From positions 186,001 to 250,000 of the forward strand of contig JAXMNU010000004.1 of NCBI GenBank assembly GCA_034670265.1: DNA of 64,000 bases, read 5' to 3'. Both the position numbers and the translations under genes were made by a program. Shown here in pieces: positions 40,624-48,963 of the stretch. The stretch is from Halomarinibacterium sp034670265 (GTDB lineage: Bacteria > Bacteroidota > Bacteroidia > Flavobacteriales > Flavobacteriaceae). Below the pieces are notes generated by a model. It made no database searches, was not told the origin of the DNA, and was given only the letters and a program-made list of their open reading frames with translations. Each line of letters opens with the position of its first letter. The first letter of the stretch is position 1.

Positions 40624-41574
40624 ATGAAAGGCACTGTCTATAAATCAACTGGAAGCTGGTATACCGTAAAAGCGCTTAATGGGGCTTTTTACGAGTGTCG
40701 TTTAAAAGGTAAGTTTCGTATAGAAGGAATAAAAAGTACCAATCCAGTGGCCGTAGGTGATGTTGTTTTATTCGAAGTGGAAACTAAAGGCGATGAAACC
40801 ATTGGTATAATTTATGAAATTGAAGAACGAGAAAATTATATTATCCGTAAATCGGTCAATCTTTCAAAACAAACCCATATCATCGCGGCCAACATCGATA
40901 TTGCTTTTTTATTGGTTACATTGAACAACCCTCCTACGTTTACAACCTTTATTGATCGCTTTTTGGTCACTGCCGAAGCCTACCATATTAAAGCAGTATT
41001 ACTATTTAATAAGATAGATACTTATAATGAAGAAGAACTCTTAGAAATAAAATACTTGGCACATTTATACCGAAGTATTGGCTATGAGTGTATTGGTATT
41101 TCAGCAAAAACTGGAAAAAATATTGAAAAAGTAATGGCATTAATGAAACATAAAGTAACTATGTTTTCTGGCCATAGTGGGGTAGGGAAATCTACATTGA
41201 TAAATACTATCGAACCTGAATTAAATTTAAAAACTTCCGAAATTTCTGAACAACACCTCCAAGGACAACATACTACTACCTTCGCCGAAATGTATGATCT
41301 CTCTTTTGAAGGGCAAATAATCGATACGCCCGGTATAAAAGGATTTGGAATTGTGGAGATGGAGAAAGAAGAATTAGCAGATTACTTCCCAGAGTTTTTT
41401 GCTTTAAAACAGCATTGTAAATTTCATAACTGCTTGCATCTCGAAGAACCAAAATGTGCTGTGAAGGAAGCATTGGAAAAAGATGAACTTGCTTGGTCAC
41501 GATATAAAAGTTATTTGCAAATTTTGGAAGGCGAAGACGAAACTTACCGAAAAGATATTTATAATAAAGAATGA
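40624..41574 (+). CDS. rsgA: Ribosome small subunit-dependent GTPase A
   Basis: This protein of about 316 residues is a circularly permuted GTPase that helps mature the 30S subunit. An N-terminal OB domain precedes the GTPase. Motif order is NKID (G4, in LLFNKIDTY), then P-loop GHSGVGKSTL, then DTPG (G3). The C-terminal zinc motif is HCKFHNCLHLEEPKC. The ATG at 40624 gives the standard MKGTVYKSTGSWY start; a GTG two codons earlier is possible. It overlaps dtd by four bases. Confidence 0.95.
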   Translation: MKGTVYKSTGSWYTVKALNGAFYECRLKGKFRIEGIKSTNPVAVGDVVLFEVETKGDETIGIIYEIEERENYIIRKSVNLSKQTHIIAANIDIAFLLVTLNNPPTFTTFIDRFLVTAEAYHIKAVLLFNKIDTYNEEELLEIKYLAHLYRSIGYECIGISAKTGKNIEKVMALMKHKVTMFSGHSGVGKSTLINTIEPELNLKTSEISEQHLQGQHTTTFAEMYDLSFEGQIIDTPGIKGFGIVEMEKEELADYFPEFFALKQHCKFHNCLHLEEPKCAVKEALEKDELAWSRYKSYLQILEGEDETYRKDIYNKE

Positions 41575-42023
41575 GAGTTGTTATCCAAAGAGTAAAAAAA
41601 GCTTCCGTAACTGTTGAAGGAAAAGTAATTTCAGAAATTAATACAGGGTTTCTTATCTTGCTTGGTATAGAAGCCGAAGATACACAAGAAGATATAGATT
41701 GGTTGAGTAAAAAGATTGTTCAACTTCGTGTTTTTGCTGATGAAAATGGTGCTATGAATAAATCGTTGTTGGATATAAAAGGAGAGTTGTTAGTTGTAAG
41801 TCAGTTTACGCTGCACGCAAGTACTAAAAAAGGAAATCGACCTTCATTCATTAAAGCCGCAAGACCTGAGACTGCTATACCACTATATGAAAAATTTGTA
41901 AAACAACTTGAAATTGACAGCCATCAAAAAGTAGCTACGGGGGAATTTGGTGCCATGATGGATGTTGCTTTAGTAAATGATGGTCCAGTAACAATACTAA
42001 TAGATTCAAAAAACAGAGAGTAA
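41571..42023 (+). CDS. dtd: D-aminoacyl-tRNA deacylase
   Basis: This 150-residue protein removes D-amino acids (and Gly from tRNA-Ala) mis-attached to tRNA. Its motifs are SQFTLHA (about 78-84) and the cross-subunit Gly-cisPro loop NDGPVTI near the C-terminus. Full length for the family. It overlaps rsgA and the MazG-like gene at both ends, so translation is coupled. Confidence 0.95.
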   Translation: MRVVIQRVKKASVTVEGKVISEINTGFLILLGIEAEDTQEDIDWLSKKIVQLRVFADENGAMNKSLLDIKGELLVVSQFTLHASTKKGNRPSFIKAARPETAIPLYEKFVKQLEIDSHQKVATGEFGAMMDVALVNDGPVTILIDSKNRE

Positions 42024-42349
42024 TGGATATTCAAAACGCTCAAAAAATAGTAGACGATTGGATAAAAGAACACGGTGTTCGTTATTTTAATGAATTGACC
42101 AATATGGCTCAACTAACCGAAGAAGTTGGAGAGGTAGCCCGTATTATTGCCCGTCGTTACGGCGAACAAAGTGAAAAAGAAAGTGATAAAGACAAAGATT
42201 TGGGCGAGGAACTGGCAGATGTAATCTTTGTAGTTTTTTGTTTGGCAAACCAAACAGGAGTTGATTTACAAGCAGCATTCGATAAGAGAATGGAGAAGAA
42301 AACTAAACGCGACCACGATCGTCATCACAATAACGAAAAGCTAAAATAG
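42023..42349 (+). CDS. MazG-like nucleotide pyrophosphohydrolase
   Basis: This 108-residue all-alpha NTP pyrophosphohydrolase has the metal-binding EEVGEVARI (about 31-39) and GEELADVIFVVF (about 64-75) motifs. It would hydrolyse non-canonical nucleoside triphosphates. It starts on the last base of the dtd stop codon. Confidence 0.88.
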   Translation: MDIQNAQKIVDDWIKEHGVRYFNELTNMAQLTEEVGEVARIIARRYGEQSEKESDKDKDLGEELADVIFVVFCLANQTGVDLQAAFDKRMEKKTKRDHDRHHNNEKLK

Positions 42350-42350
42350 A

Positions 42351-42584
42351 ATGTTCAAAAAAATTATAAACCATAAGAACTTTTGGAGATCTGTAGTTAC
42401 TTTAGCGATTGCCTTTGCATTGTTGTTTTGCATTTTTAAATGGGTAATAGAAGGTTTTAGTTTCGAATTTATTTCCCGCGATCCCATTGTTTTTATCCTT
42501 TCCATAGTAGTGGGTGGATTTATCTATGGATTTTTTGTTACCTACGGAAAGTTTTGGAAAAAATTGAAAGAGAATCAGAAGTAA
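42351..42584 (+). CDS. Small two-helix membrane protein
   Basis: This 77-residue protein has two hydrophobic helices (about residues 13-34 and 45-64) and basic ends. It is unnamed, but it recurs between mazG-like and aroA genes in Flavobacteriia as far as I recall. It lies one base after the upstream stop and one base before aroA. Function is unknown. Confidence 0.75.
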   Translation: MFKKIINHKNFWRSVVTLAIAFALLFCIFKWVIEGFSFEFISRDPIVFILSIVVGGFIYGFFVTYGKFWKKLKENQK

Positions 42585-42585
42585 T

Positions 42586-43818
42586 TTGAAAGCAATACTA
42601 AACCATACAAGTCTTCCTAATAAAACATTTGAAATACAGATAACGGGTTCAAAAAGTGAATCGAACCGTTTACTTATTCTTAAAGCATTATATCCCAACA
42701 TCACCATAAAGAATCTTTCTGAAAGTGACGATTCCCAATACCTTCAAAAGGCATTAAATTCAAAAGGTGAAATAATAGATATTCATCATGCTGGGACTGC
42801 GATGCGGTTTTTAACAGCCTATTTTGCTTGTAAAGAAAATTCTGAAGTCATTCTCACAGGAAGCGACAGAATGCAGGAGCGTCCTATTGAGATTTTAGTC
42901 GATGCTTTACGGCAGATGGGAGCAGATATTCAATATGTAAAAAATGAAGGCTATCCACCTCTAAAAATCAAGGGTAAAAAATTAGTCAAAAAGAGTGTAT
43001 CCATTGCTGCTAATACAAGTAGTCAATATATTTCTGCCCTTATGTTAATGGCTTCTTCGTTACCCAACGGATTGAAAATCCAATTAGAAGGAGAAGTAAC
43101 GTCTGTGCCTTATATAAAAATGACGTTGGCTTTACTCAATCAACTTGGAATTAAAGGTATATTTTCTGAAAATAGTATTCAAATTTCAAATAAAAAGGCT
43201 ATTGAAAAGCAAACTGTTGTGGTGGAATCAGATTGGAGCTCGGCTTCCTATTTTTACAGTATTGTAGCCCTTTCTGACGCTACAGAAATAGTTTTAAAAA
43301 GTTACCAAAAGCGGAGCCTTCAAGGCGATGCAGCACTTTCAGAAATTTATTCGAACTTAGGAGTTAATACTGAATTTTTACCGAAAGAAAACGCCATTAA
43401 ACTTTCAAAAAGCAAATATGAAATTCCTCAAAAAGTTAATTTTAATTTAGTGAACACGCCAGATATTGCTCAAACTATTGCAGTGACGTGTTTTGGTTTA
43501 GGCATTGGTTGCGAACTTAATGGACTTCATACTTTAAAAATTAAAGAAACAGATAGGCTTTCAGCATTAAAAACAGAATTAGAAAAATTGGGTGCCTTTG
43601 TTGAAATTGATACAGAAAGCCTCAAATTATCTTCCAACAAAGATTTTATAAAAGACGTTTCTATAGGTACATATAATGACCACCGAATGGCCATGGCGTT
43701 TGCGCCCTTGGCATTAAAAACACCGCTACAGATAAATGAGTGTGAGGTTGTTTCAAAATCGTTCCCAACGTTTTGGAAAGATTTAAAAACTTTAGGTTTT
43801 TTGGTCAATTTGCAATAA
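42586..43818 (+). CDS. aroA: 3-phosphoshikimate 1-carboxyvinyltransferase (EPSP synthase)
   Basis: This 410-residue protein with a TTG start transfers enolpyruvate from PEP to shikimate 3-phosphate. Motifs: GSKSESNRLLIL (substrate Lys and Ser), HAGTAMRFLTAYFA, TSSQYISAL, DTPD-equivalent NTPDIAQTIA, KETDRL (KIKETDRLSAL) and NDHRMAMAFAPLA. It is the last gene of the rsgA-dtd-mazG run and part of the same aromatic pathway as pheA. Confidence 0.94.
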   Translation: MKAILNHTSLPNKTFEIQITGSKSESNRLLILKALYPNITIKNLSESDDSQYLQKALNSKGEIIDIHHAGTAMRFLTAYFACKENSEVILTGSDRMQERPIEILVDALRQMGADIQYVKNEGYPPLKIKGKKLVKKSVSIAANTSSQYISALMLMASSLPNGLKIQLEGEVTSVPYIKMTLALLNQLGIKGIFSENSIQISNKKAIEKQTVVVESDWSSASYFYSIVALSDATEIVLKSYQKRSLQGDAALSEIYSNLGVNTEFLPKENAIKLSKSKYEIPQKVNFNLVNTPDIAQTIAVTCFGLGIGCELNGLHTLKIKETDRLSALKTELEKLGAFVEIDTESLKLSSNKDFIKDVSIGTYNDHRMAMAFAPLALKTPLQINECEVVSKSFPTFWKDLKTLGFLVNLQ

Positions 43819-43833
43819 TAAATCCCTATTTAC

Positions 43834-43865
43834 TTGACAACCCCTATCTCGAGGTTGTATATTTG
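43834..43865 (+). promoter_or_regulatory. Promoter of queA
   Basis: TTG (43834-43836), 21 bases, then a perfect -7 element TATATTTG (43858-43865). Transcription should start near 43871, about 25 bases before the start codon. Confidence 0.7.
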
Positions 43866-43898
43866 CCGCTTCTAAATTAAAAGCCATCACTTATGGGA

Positions 43899-44948
43899 AT
43901 GAAATTATCCAATTTTAACTTTGAATTACCAGCCAATTTACTTGCCGAATACCCTGCACCAAATAGAGACGATGCCCGTCTTATGGTGTTAAATCGAAAA
44001 GAGAAAACCATTGAGCATAAAATGTTTAAGGATTTAATCGATTATTTTAATGAAGATGATGTACTGGTGTTAAATAACACAAAGGTTTTTCCAGCGCGAC
44101 TTTTTGGAAATAAAGAAAAAACAGGAGCTCGTATTGAAGTCTTTTTATTGCGTGAGTTAAATCCAGAAACACGTCTTTGGGATGTTTTGGTAGACCCAGC
44201 GCGTAAAATTAGAATTGGAAACAAACTGTATTTTGGTGAAGACGAATCGTTGGTTGCAGAAGTAATAGACAACACTACGTCTCGAGGGAGAACCCTACGT
44301 TTCCTTTTTGATGGATCTTATGAAGAATTTAGAAGTAAACTTACCGAATTAGGAGAAACTCCGCTTCCAAAATATATTAAAAGAGACGTAGAGCCAGAAG
44401 ATGCAGAGCGCTACCAAACTATTTTTGCTAAAAATGAAGGAGCTGTGGCTGCCCCTACTGCTGGACTTCACTTTTCAAAGCACTTAATGAAACGTTTGGA
44501 AATTAAAGGTGTAAACTTTGCAGAAGTGACTTTACATGTTGGTTTAGGAACATTTAGCCCAGTTGAGGTAGAAGATCTTTCTAAACACAAAATGGATTCT
44601 GAAGAAATGATTATTCAAGATCCTGCCGCTGTAACAATTAATCAAGCGATAAAAGATAAAAAACGAATTTGTGCTGTTGGGACAACAGTTATGAGAGCTA
44701 TTGAAAGTTCAGTTTCTTCTGGAGCAACACTTAATTCTTATACTGGTTGGACTAATAAGTTTATTTTCCCTCCTTACGATTTTAGCATAGCCAATAGTAT
44801 GGTTACTAATTTTCATACACCAAAATCTACTTTGTTAATGATGGTGGCTGCTTTTGCTGGACATGAATTTATTAAGGAAGCTTATGCTGAAGCCATTAAA
44901 GAAAAATATCGTTTTTATACGTATGGTGACGCCATGTTAATAATATAA
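43899..44948 (+). CDS. queA: S-adenosylmethionine:tRNA ribosyltransferase-isomerase
   Basis: This protein of about 349 residues transfers and isomerises the ribosyl part of SAM onto 7-aminomethyl-deazaguanine in tRNA to make epoxyqueuosine. Motifs: LPANLLAEYPAPNRDDARLMVL, NNTKVFPARLFG, GAVAAPTAGLHFS, EVTLHVGLGTFSPV and the late YRFYTYGDAMLI. An ATG two codons earlier (43893) is an alternative start; MKLSNFNFELP is the usual beginning. Confidence 0.95.
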   Translation: MKLSNFNFELPANLLAEYPAPNRDDARLMVLNRKEKTIEHKMFKDLIDYFNEDDVLVLNNTKVFPARLFGNKEKTGARIEVFLLRELNPETRLWDVLVDPARKIRIGNKLYFGEDESLVAEVIDNTTSRGRTLRFLFDGSYEEFRSKLTELGETPLPKYIKRDVEPEDAERYQTIFAKNEGAVAAPTAGLHFSKHLMKRLEIKGVNFAEVTLHVGLGTFSPVEVEDLSKHKMDSEEMIIQDPAAVTINQAIKDKKRICAVGTTVMRAIESSVSSGATLNSYTGWTNKFIFPPYDFSIANSMVTNFHTPKSTLLMMVAAFAGHEFIKEAYAEAIKEKYRFYTYGDAMLII

Positions 44949-44971
44949 CATTTAATACATAATTATTAAGA

Positions 44972-44999
44972 GCCCTATTTTTTAATAGGGCTTTTTTGC
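44972..44999 (+). terminator. Rho-independent terminator of queA
   Basis: AGCCCTATT, loop TTTT, AATAGGGCT, then six T. Confidence 0.9.
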
Positions 45000-45065
45000 A
45001 CCTCAATTTTTTTAGTTTCAAAAGAAAAAGCTATCTTAGATGGTTGATAACTAACCATTTTTAGA

Positions 45066-46715
45066 TTGAAGAGAGCTACGCTATTATTCTTTTTTTTTAT
45101 TCCCTTTTTTTCAGTAATGTCACAAGAGGGTAAAACTCCTTTGAGTTGGGAGTTACAGCTTGATAATATTGCTCCAATAGAATTACCTCCTTTAGATTTA
45201 GAAGCCTTAGCTATAGAAGATAGTATTAATGATCAAGATAAATCACTTCCTTGGCGATATGGTGTTTCACGAAACATTACACTAGACTTTGAAAGTAGTG
45301 GTGTATGGACGTTTCTTGACGATGGAAGTAAACTGTGGAGAGTTGCAATAAAATCTCCAGAAGCACTTAATATGGGAGTCAATTTTAATAATTTCCGGCT
45401 ACCCGATGGTGCAACATTGCAAATGTATAATCAGGATAAATCAGATTTTTCTAGAGTTTATACAGGAGATAATAATAGAAATTCTAATGTGCTTGGATCC
45501 TGGTTTATTGAAGGCGATATAATAGTGGTAGAATATTTCCAACCGGCATACGTTTCAAGCCCTACTTTCCTAGAAATAGGGAGTATTATTCATGGGTATC
45601 GTATGGGGAGAGTTAGGCAAATGTTGGGAGGAGAAAGAGGCCTTGGTGATTCTGGTGATTGTAACTTTGATGTAAACTGTTCCATAGGAAGCGATTATGA
45701 AAGCAAAAAAGAGATGCTTAAAAAAACAGTAGCCCTATTAAATTTAGGGAATGGTCACCTTTGTTCCGCTTCCCTTATAAATAATACTCTTCAGGATAAA
45801 AAACCATATTTACTAACCGCTAATCATTGTTTGGATAATTCAGACCCTGCTTTATGGTCAGTTCGTTTTAATTGGGTGAGTCCAAATCCAGTTTGTGGAT
45901 TTGAAGGAGAAAGTGCAGATATTCAGTCAAATTTTACAATGAGTGGAGCCGAATTAAAGGCTAGCAATGCGGTTACAGATTTTGCCTTAGTAGAACTTTA
46001 CAACCCCATTCCCGCTTCGTGGGATGTAGCATTTGCAGGATGGGATAGAAGTGATACTCAACCTCAATTTCAGGTAGGAATTCATCACCCTAATGGTGAT
46101 ATTATGAAAGTTTGTAGAGATAATGATCCAGCTAATAAAGAGAATGCAAATGGCGTACAAGTATGGCTTATTAAAGGAGTTTCGGTAGGAAATGGTAATG
46201 GTTGGGAAATAGGAACAACAGAAAGTGGATCCTCTGGATCACCACTTTTTAATGAGCACGGAAGAATAATTGGACAGCTTTATGCAGGTCAATCATTTTG
46301 TAATGGAACTGAAAATAATGGCGATTATGATCTCTACGGAAGGATAGGTGTTTCTTGGAACAGTGGGACTACTCCAGAAACTAGACTTCGCGACTGGTTA
46401 GATCCTCTTAACAGTGGACAAAATCAAATTGACACTATTGAAAATTCATTAAGTGTTGGAGATTTTGAATTCACTGGACAATTATTTGTGTATCCAAACC
46501 CTGCCTCAAATTATGTCATGGTAATGAATACACGATACCCAAATTTAAGTTATCGATTCTATAATATACTTGGACAAGAGGTAAATGCTGGTAGTATGTC
46601 TAGTTCTGAAAATAGAATGAATGTAGAAAATTATCCTGAGGGTATTTACTTCCTTCATTTAATAGATGAAGACACAAAGGATAGTATTACAAAAAAGATA
46701 GTTATTAAACATTAG
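45066..46715 (+). CDS. Secreted trypsin-fold serine protease with T9SS sorting domain
   Basis: This 549-residue protein with a TTG start has a signal peptide (cleavage near MSQ, residue 20), a pro-region of about 180 residues and a peptidase domain resembling lysyl endopeptidase. Catalytic residues are His254 (LTANHCLD), Asp305 (VTDFALVEL) and Ser390 (ESGSSGSPLF). Several Cys (199, 205, 233, 255, 277, 350, 412) suggest disulfides. From about residue 475 a type A T9SS sorting domain follows (VYPNPASNYV, YNILGQEV, YPEGIYFLHL, KKIVIK). It should be exported by the gliding-linked type IX system. Confidence 0.9.
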   Translation: MKRATLLFFFFIPFFSVMSQEGKTPLSWELQLDNIAPIELPPLDLEALAIEDSINDQDKSLPWRYGVSRNITLDFESSGVWTFLDDGSKLWRVAIKSPEALNMGVNFNNFRLPDGATLQMYNQDKSDFSRVYTGDNNRNSNVLGSWFIEGDIIVVEYFQPAYVSSPTFLEIGSIIHGYRMGRVRQMLGGERGLGDSGDCNFDVNCSIGSDYESKKEMLKKTVALLNLGNGHLCSASLINNTLQDKKPYLLTANHCLDNSDPALWSVRFNWVSPNPVCGFEGESADIQSNFTMSGAELKASNAVTDFALVELYNPIPASWDVAFAGWDRSDTQPQFQVGIHHPNGDIMKVCRDNDPANKENANGVQVWLIKGVSVGNGNGWEIGTTESGSSGSPLFNEHGRIIGQLYAGQSFCNGTENNGDYDLYGRIGVSWNSGTTPETRLRDWLDPLNSGQNQIDTIENSLSVGDFEFTGQLFVYPNPASNYVMVMNTRYPNLSYRFYNILGQEVNAGSMSSSENRMNVENYPEGIYFLHLIDEDTKDSITKKIVIKH

Positions 46716-46743
46716 TAACAAATTACATATCAATAGTATTTAG

Positions 46744-46767
46744 CCTCTTAATTTTAAGAGGTTTTTT
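46744..46767 (+). terminator. Rho-independent terminator of the protease gene
   Basis: CCTCTTA, loop ATTT, TAAGAGG, then a T-tract. Confidence 0.85.
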
Positions 46768-46800
46768 ATTATACCCAAAAATATATGGTAATTTTGCCAA

Positions 46801-47841
46801 ATGATTTCTGAGAAAAAAGACATAAGGGCACTTTCTAAAGAAGAACTTCGAGATTTTTTTGTTTCCAATGGAGATAAAGCGTTTAGAGGGAATCAAGTGT
46901 ATGAATGGCTTTGGAGTAAAGGAGCACATTCTTTTGAGGATATGACTAATATTTCAAAGGAAACTCGTGTACAGTTAGAGGAGAATTTTGTGATTAATCA
47001 TATTGAAGTAGACACCCTTCAAAAAAGTAAAGACGGAACAATTAAAAATGCTGTGCGATTACACGATGGGCTCATAGTTGAATCAGTTCTTATTCCTACC
47101 TCAAAAAGAACCACTGCCTGTGTGTCTTCACAAGTGGGTTGTAGTTTGGATTGTAATTTTTGCGCTACAGCTCGATTAAAACGTATGCGTAATTTAAATC
47201 CCGATGAAATTTATGACCAAGTGGTAGCGATTCATCGCGAAAGTTTGCTATACCATAATAGATCCCTTACAAATATTGTATTTATGGGAATGGGAGAGCC
47301 TCTCATGAACTATAAAAATGTGCTCGAATCTATTGAAAAAATTACAAGTGATGAAGGTTTAGGGATGTCTCCTAAAAGAATAACCTTGTCTACCTCTGGT
47401 GTACCCAAAATGATAAAAAAATTAGCCGATGATGAAGTGAAATTTAACTTGGCCGTGTCATTACATTCTGCTATTCAAGAAACTCGTGAACAAATCATGC
47501 CGTTTGCAAAGAGCTTTACGCTTCAAGATTTACAAGAATCTTTAGAATATTGGTATTCAAAAACAAAGAAAAAAATAACCTATGAATATGTCGTTTGGAA
47601 AGGTATTAATGATAAGGATGAAGATATAAAAGCACTTATAAGGTTTTGTAAATATGTACCCTGTAAAGTCAATTTAATTGAATATAATCCTATTGATGAT
47701 GGTGACTTTCAACAAGCTGATGATAATGCTATTCAAAACTATATTCAACAATTAGAATCCAATAGAATTCCTGTAACTGTGAGAAGAAGTAGGGGAAAAG
47801 ATATTGATGCTGCATGTGGGCAGTTGGCAAATAAGAAATAA
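46801..47841 (+). CDS. rlmN: 23S rRNA (adenine-2503-C2)-methyltransferase
   Basis: This 346-residue radical-SAM enzyme methylates A2503 of 23S rRNA and A37 of some tRNAs. The cluster motif is CSLDCNFCATA (about 120-130). The SAM-binding FMGMGEPLMNY follows, and the C-terminal DIDAACGQL carries the methyl-transferring Cys, with its partner Cys in TTACVSSQVG. A TAATTTTG -7 element lies at 46789-46796, just before the ATG. Confidence 0.96.
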   Translation: MISEKKDIRALSKEELRDFFVSNGDKAFRGNQVYEWLWSKGAHSFEDMTNISKETRVQLEENFVINHIEVDTLQKSKDGTIKNAVRLHDGLIVESVLIPTSKRTTACVSSQVGCSLDCNFCATARLKRMRNLNPDEIYDQVVAIHRESLLYHNRSLTNIVFMGMGEPLMNYKNVLESIEKITSDEGLGMSPKRITLSTSGVPKMIKKLADDEVKFNLAVSLHSAIQETREQIMPFAKSFTLQDLQESLEYWYSKTKKKITYEYVVWKGINDKDEDIKALIRFCKYVPCKVNLIEYNPIDDGDFQQADDNAIQNYIQQLESNRIPVTVRRSRGKDIDAACGQLANKK

Positions 47842-47868
47842 AAAGAGCGGCAATTGTGCCGCTCTTTT
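47841..47868. terminator. Bidirectional terminator after rlmN
   Basis: AAAAGAGCGGC, loop AATTGT, GCCGCTCTTTT. It lies between rlmN and the convergent sorting-domain protein. Confidence 0.9.
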
Positions 47869-47892
47869 AAAAGTATAATTAACTACTAAAAA

Positions 47893-48717
47893 TTACTTCT
47901 TAACAATTTTAAAAGACTTCGATTGTCCTTCGATTGAAACTTTAGCAACATATATTCCAGTTGGTAAAGTAGCTAAAGAAATATTTCCATTAGAAGCATC
48001 AATACGAGATGTATTAATTAACTGTCCTGTAATATTATAAATTTCAACATTGTCAATACTTACAGAAGACTTAACATTTAAATTGTCGTTTGCATCAACA
48101 AAATATGAAAATCCTTCAAAAGCATTTTCTTCAATTCCTGCTATAGGTCCCATATCTCCAGCAGCAATGCCAGTATCTGGAGTTGCTTCAAAAGCAAAAT
48201 CTTTAATTGTCATTATATTTGTACCATTTACGTCAGTGTCCATTCTAACCCATCCATAATGAGTATTACCACTAACAGTAAATCTAACACCTAAATAACC
48301 ATCAACAACTGCATCACACCATTGGCTGTTAGAGTATGCACAACCATAATAATTTAAATCTCCACGAATTCCTGTAGCTGTATATCCTGCAGCACCATCA
48401 ATCATTTCACCCTCTGCCATTAACGCGGGATATTCAAACCCCCCAGCAGTAATACCTACAAAGGCACCACCTGAGCTTGGAAAAACAATTGCTGCGTTTC
48501 CTCCTGTAAGGCCATCGGGATTGGTAGGAGTTATATTCGTAAGAAAATCTCCGTTAAAATCCAATAGATAGTCGTCCCCAACATTAAGGACTTCATCTGG
48601 ATCAAGATCTGTGTATACAATTTGTCCACTAGCATCTGCAACACCTAGGGCAGCAGCAGAAAGCGCACCGTATTGTACGAGTCTTTTTGATAAATTTTTT
48701 GAAGTAATTTTTTTCAT
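47893..48717 (-). CDS. Secreted protein with T9SS sorting domain
   Basis: This 274-residue protein has a long basic signal peptide (cleavage near SGQ, about residue 32) and a Gly/Asp-rich beta domain of about 160 residues with a Cys pair (CAYSNSQWC), containing a GWVRMDTDVNG motif. From about residue 200 a type A T9SS domain follows (YNITGQLINTS, LPTGIYVAKV, KSFKIVKK). I recognise no enzymatic family for the body. It is probably exported and anchored or released at the cell surface. Confidence 0.82.
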   Translation of the reverse strand: MKKITSKNLSKRLVQYGALSAAALGVADASGQIVYTDLDPDEVLNVGDDYLLDFNGDFLTNITPTNPDGLTGGNAAIVFPSSGGAFVGITAGGFEYPALMAEGEMIDGAAGYTATGIRGDLNYYGCAYSNSQWCDAVVDGYLGVRFTVSGNTHYGWVRMDTDVNGTNIMTIKDFAFEATPDTGIAAGDMGPIAGIEENAFEGFSYFVDANDNLNVKSSVSIDNVEIYNITGQLINTSRIDASNGNISLATLPTGIYVAKVSIEGQSKSFKIVKK

Positions 48718-48807
48718 TTTGTATAGGATTTAATATAAAACTTTTGCAGTTTTACTGAATTAATATTCGTAAATATATATTGATTTCAGAGATATAAAAA
48801 ATTTAAA

Positions 48808-48963
48808 ATGAATAAAAAAAAAACACAAAGAGAATTTTTTGACCCTGATAATGTAACAGTATTAGGTTCTTTGGGAATATTAGCATTAGGAGATATTGGT
48901 TTTGAAGCGTGGAGAAAAGTTAAAATAAAAAATAATAGTAAAGAGTTTGATGAAAAAGAATAA
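48808..48963 (+). CDS. Small protein coupled to the phosphodiesterase gene
   Basis: This 51-residue frame has a basic start, then EFFDPDNVTVLGSLGILALGD, IGFEAWRKV and a charged end. It overlaps the start of the following large gene by 14 bases, so the two are probably translated together. The hydrophobic middle (about residues 15-28) is short for a membrane helix. I know no function. Base composition and the overlap favour a real gene. Confidence 0.6.
   Translation: MNKKKTQREFFDPDNVTVLGSLGILALGDIGFEAWRKVKIKNNSKEFDEKE

Noticed and set aside
43806..43898. tRNA gene in the aroA-queA spacer
   Set aside because: No cloverleaf arms or T-loop consensus; the spacer holds only a promoter.
47841..47868. 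AGCGGCAATTGTGCCGCT as a seventh copy of the regulon palindrome
   Set aside because: The CAATTG is the loop of a terminator between convergent genes, the flanks do not match ATACG/CGTAT, and no promoter follows.
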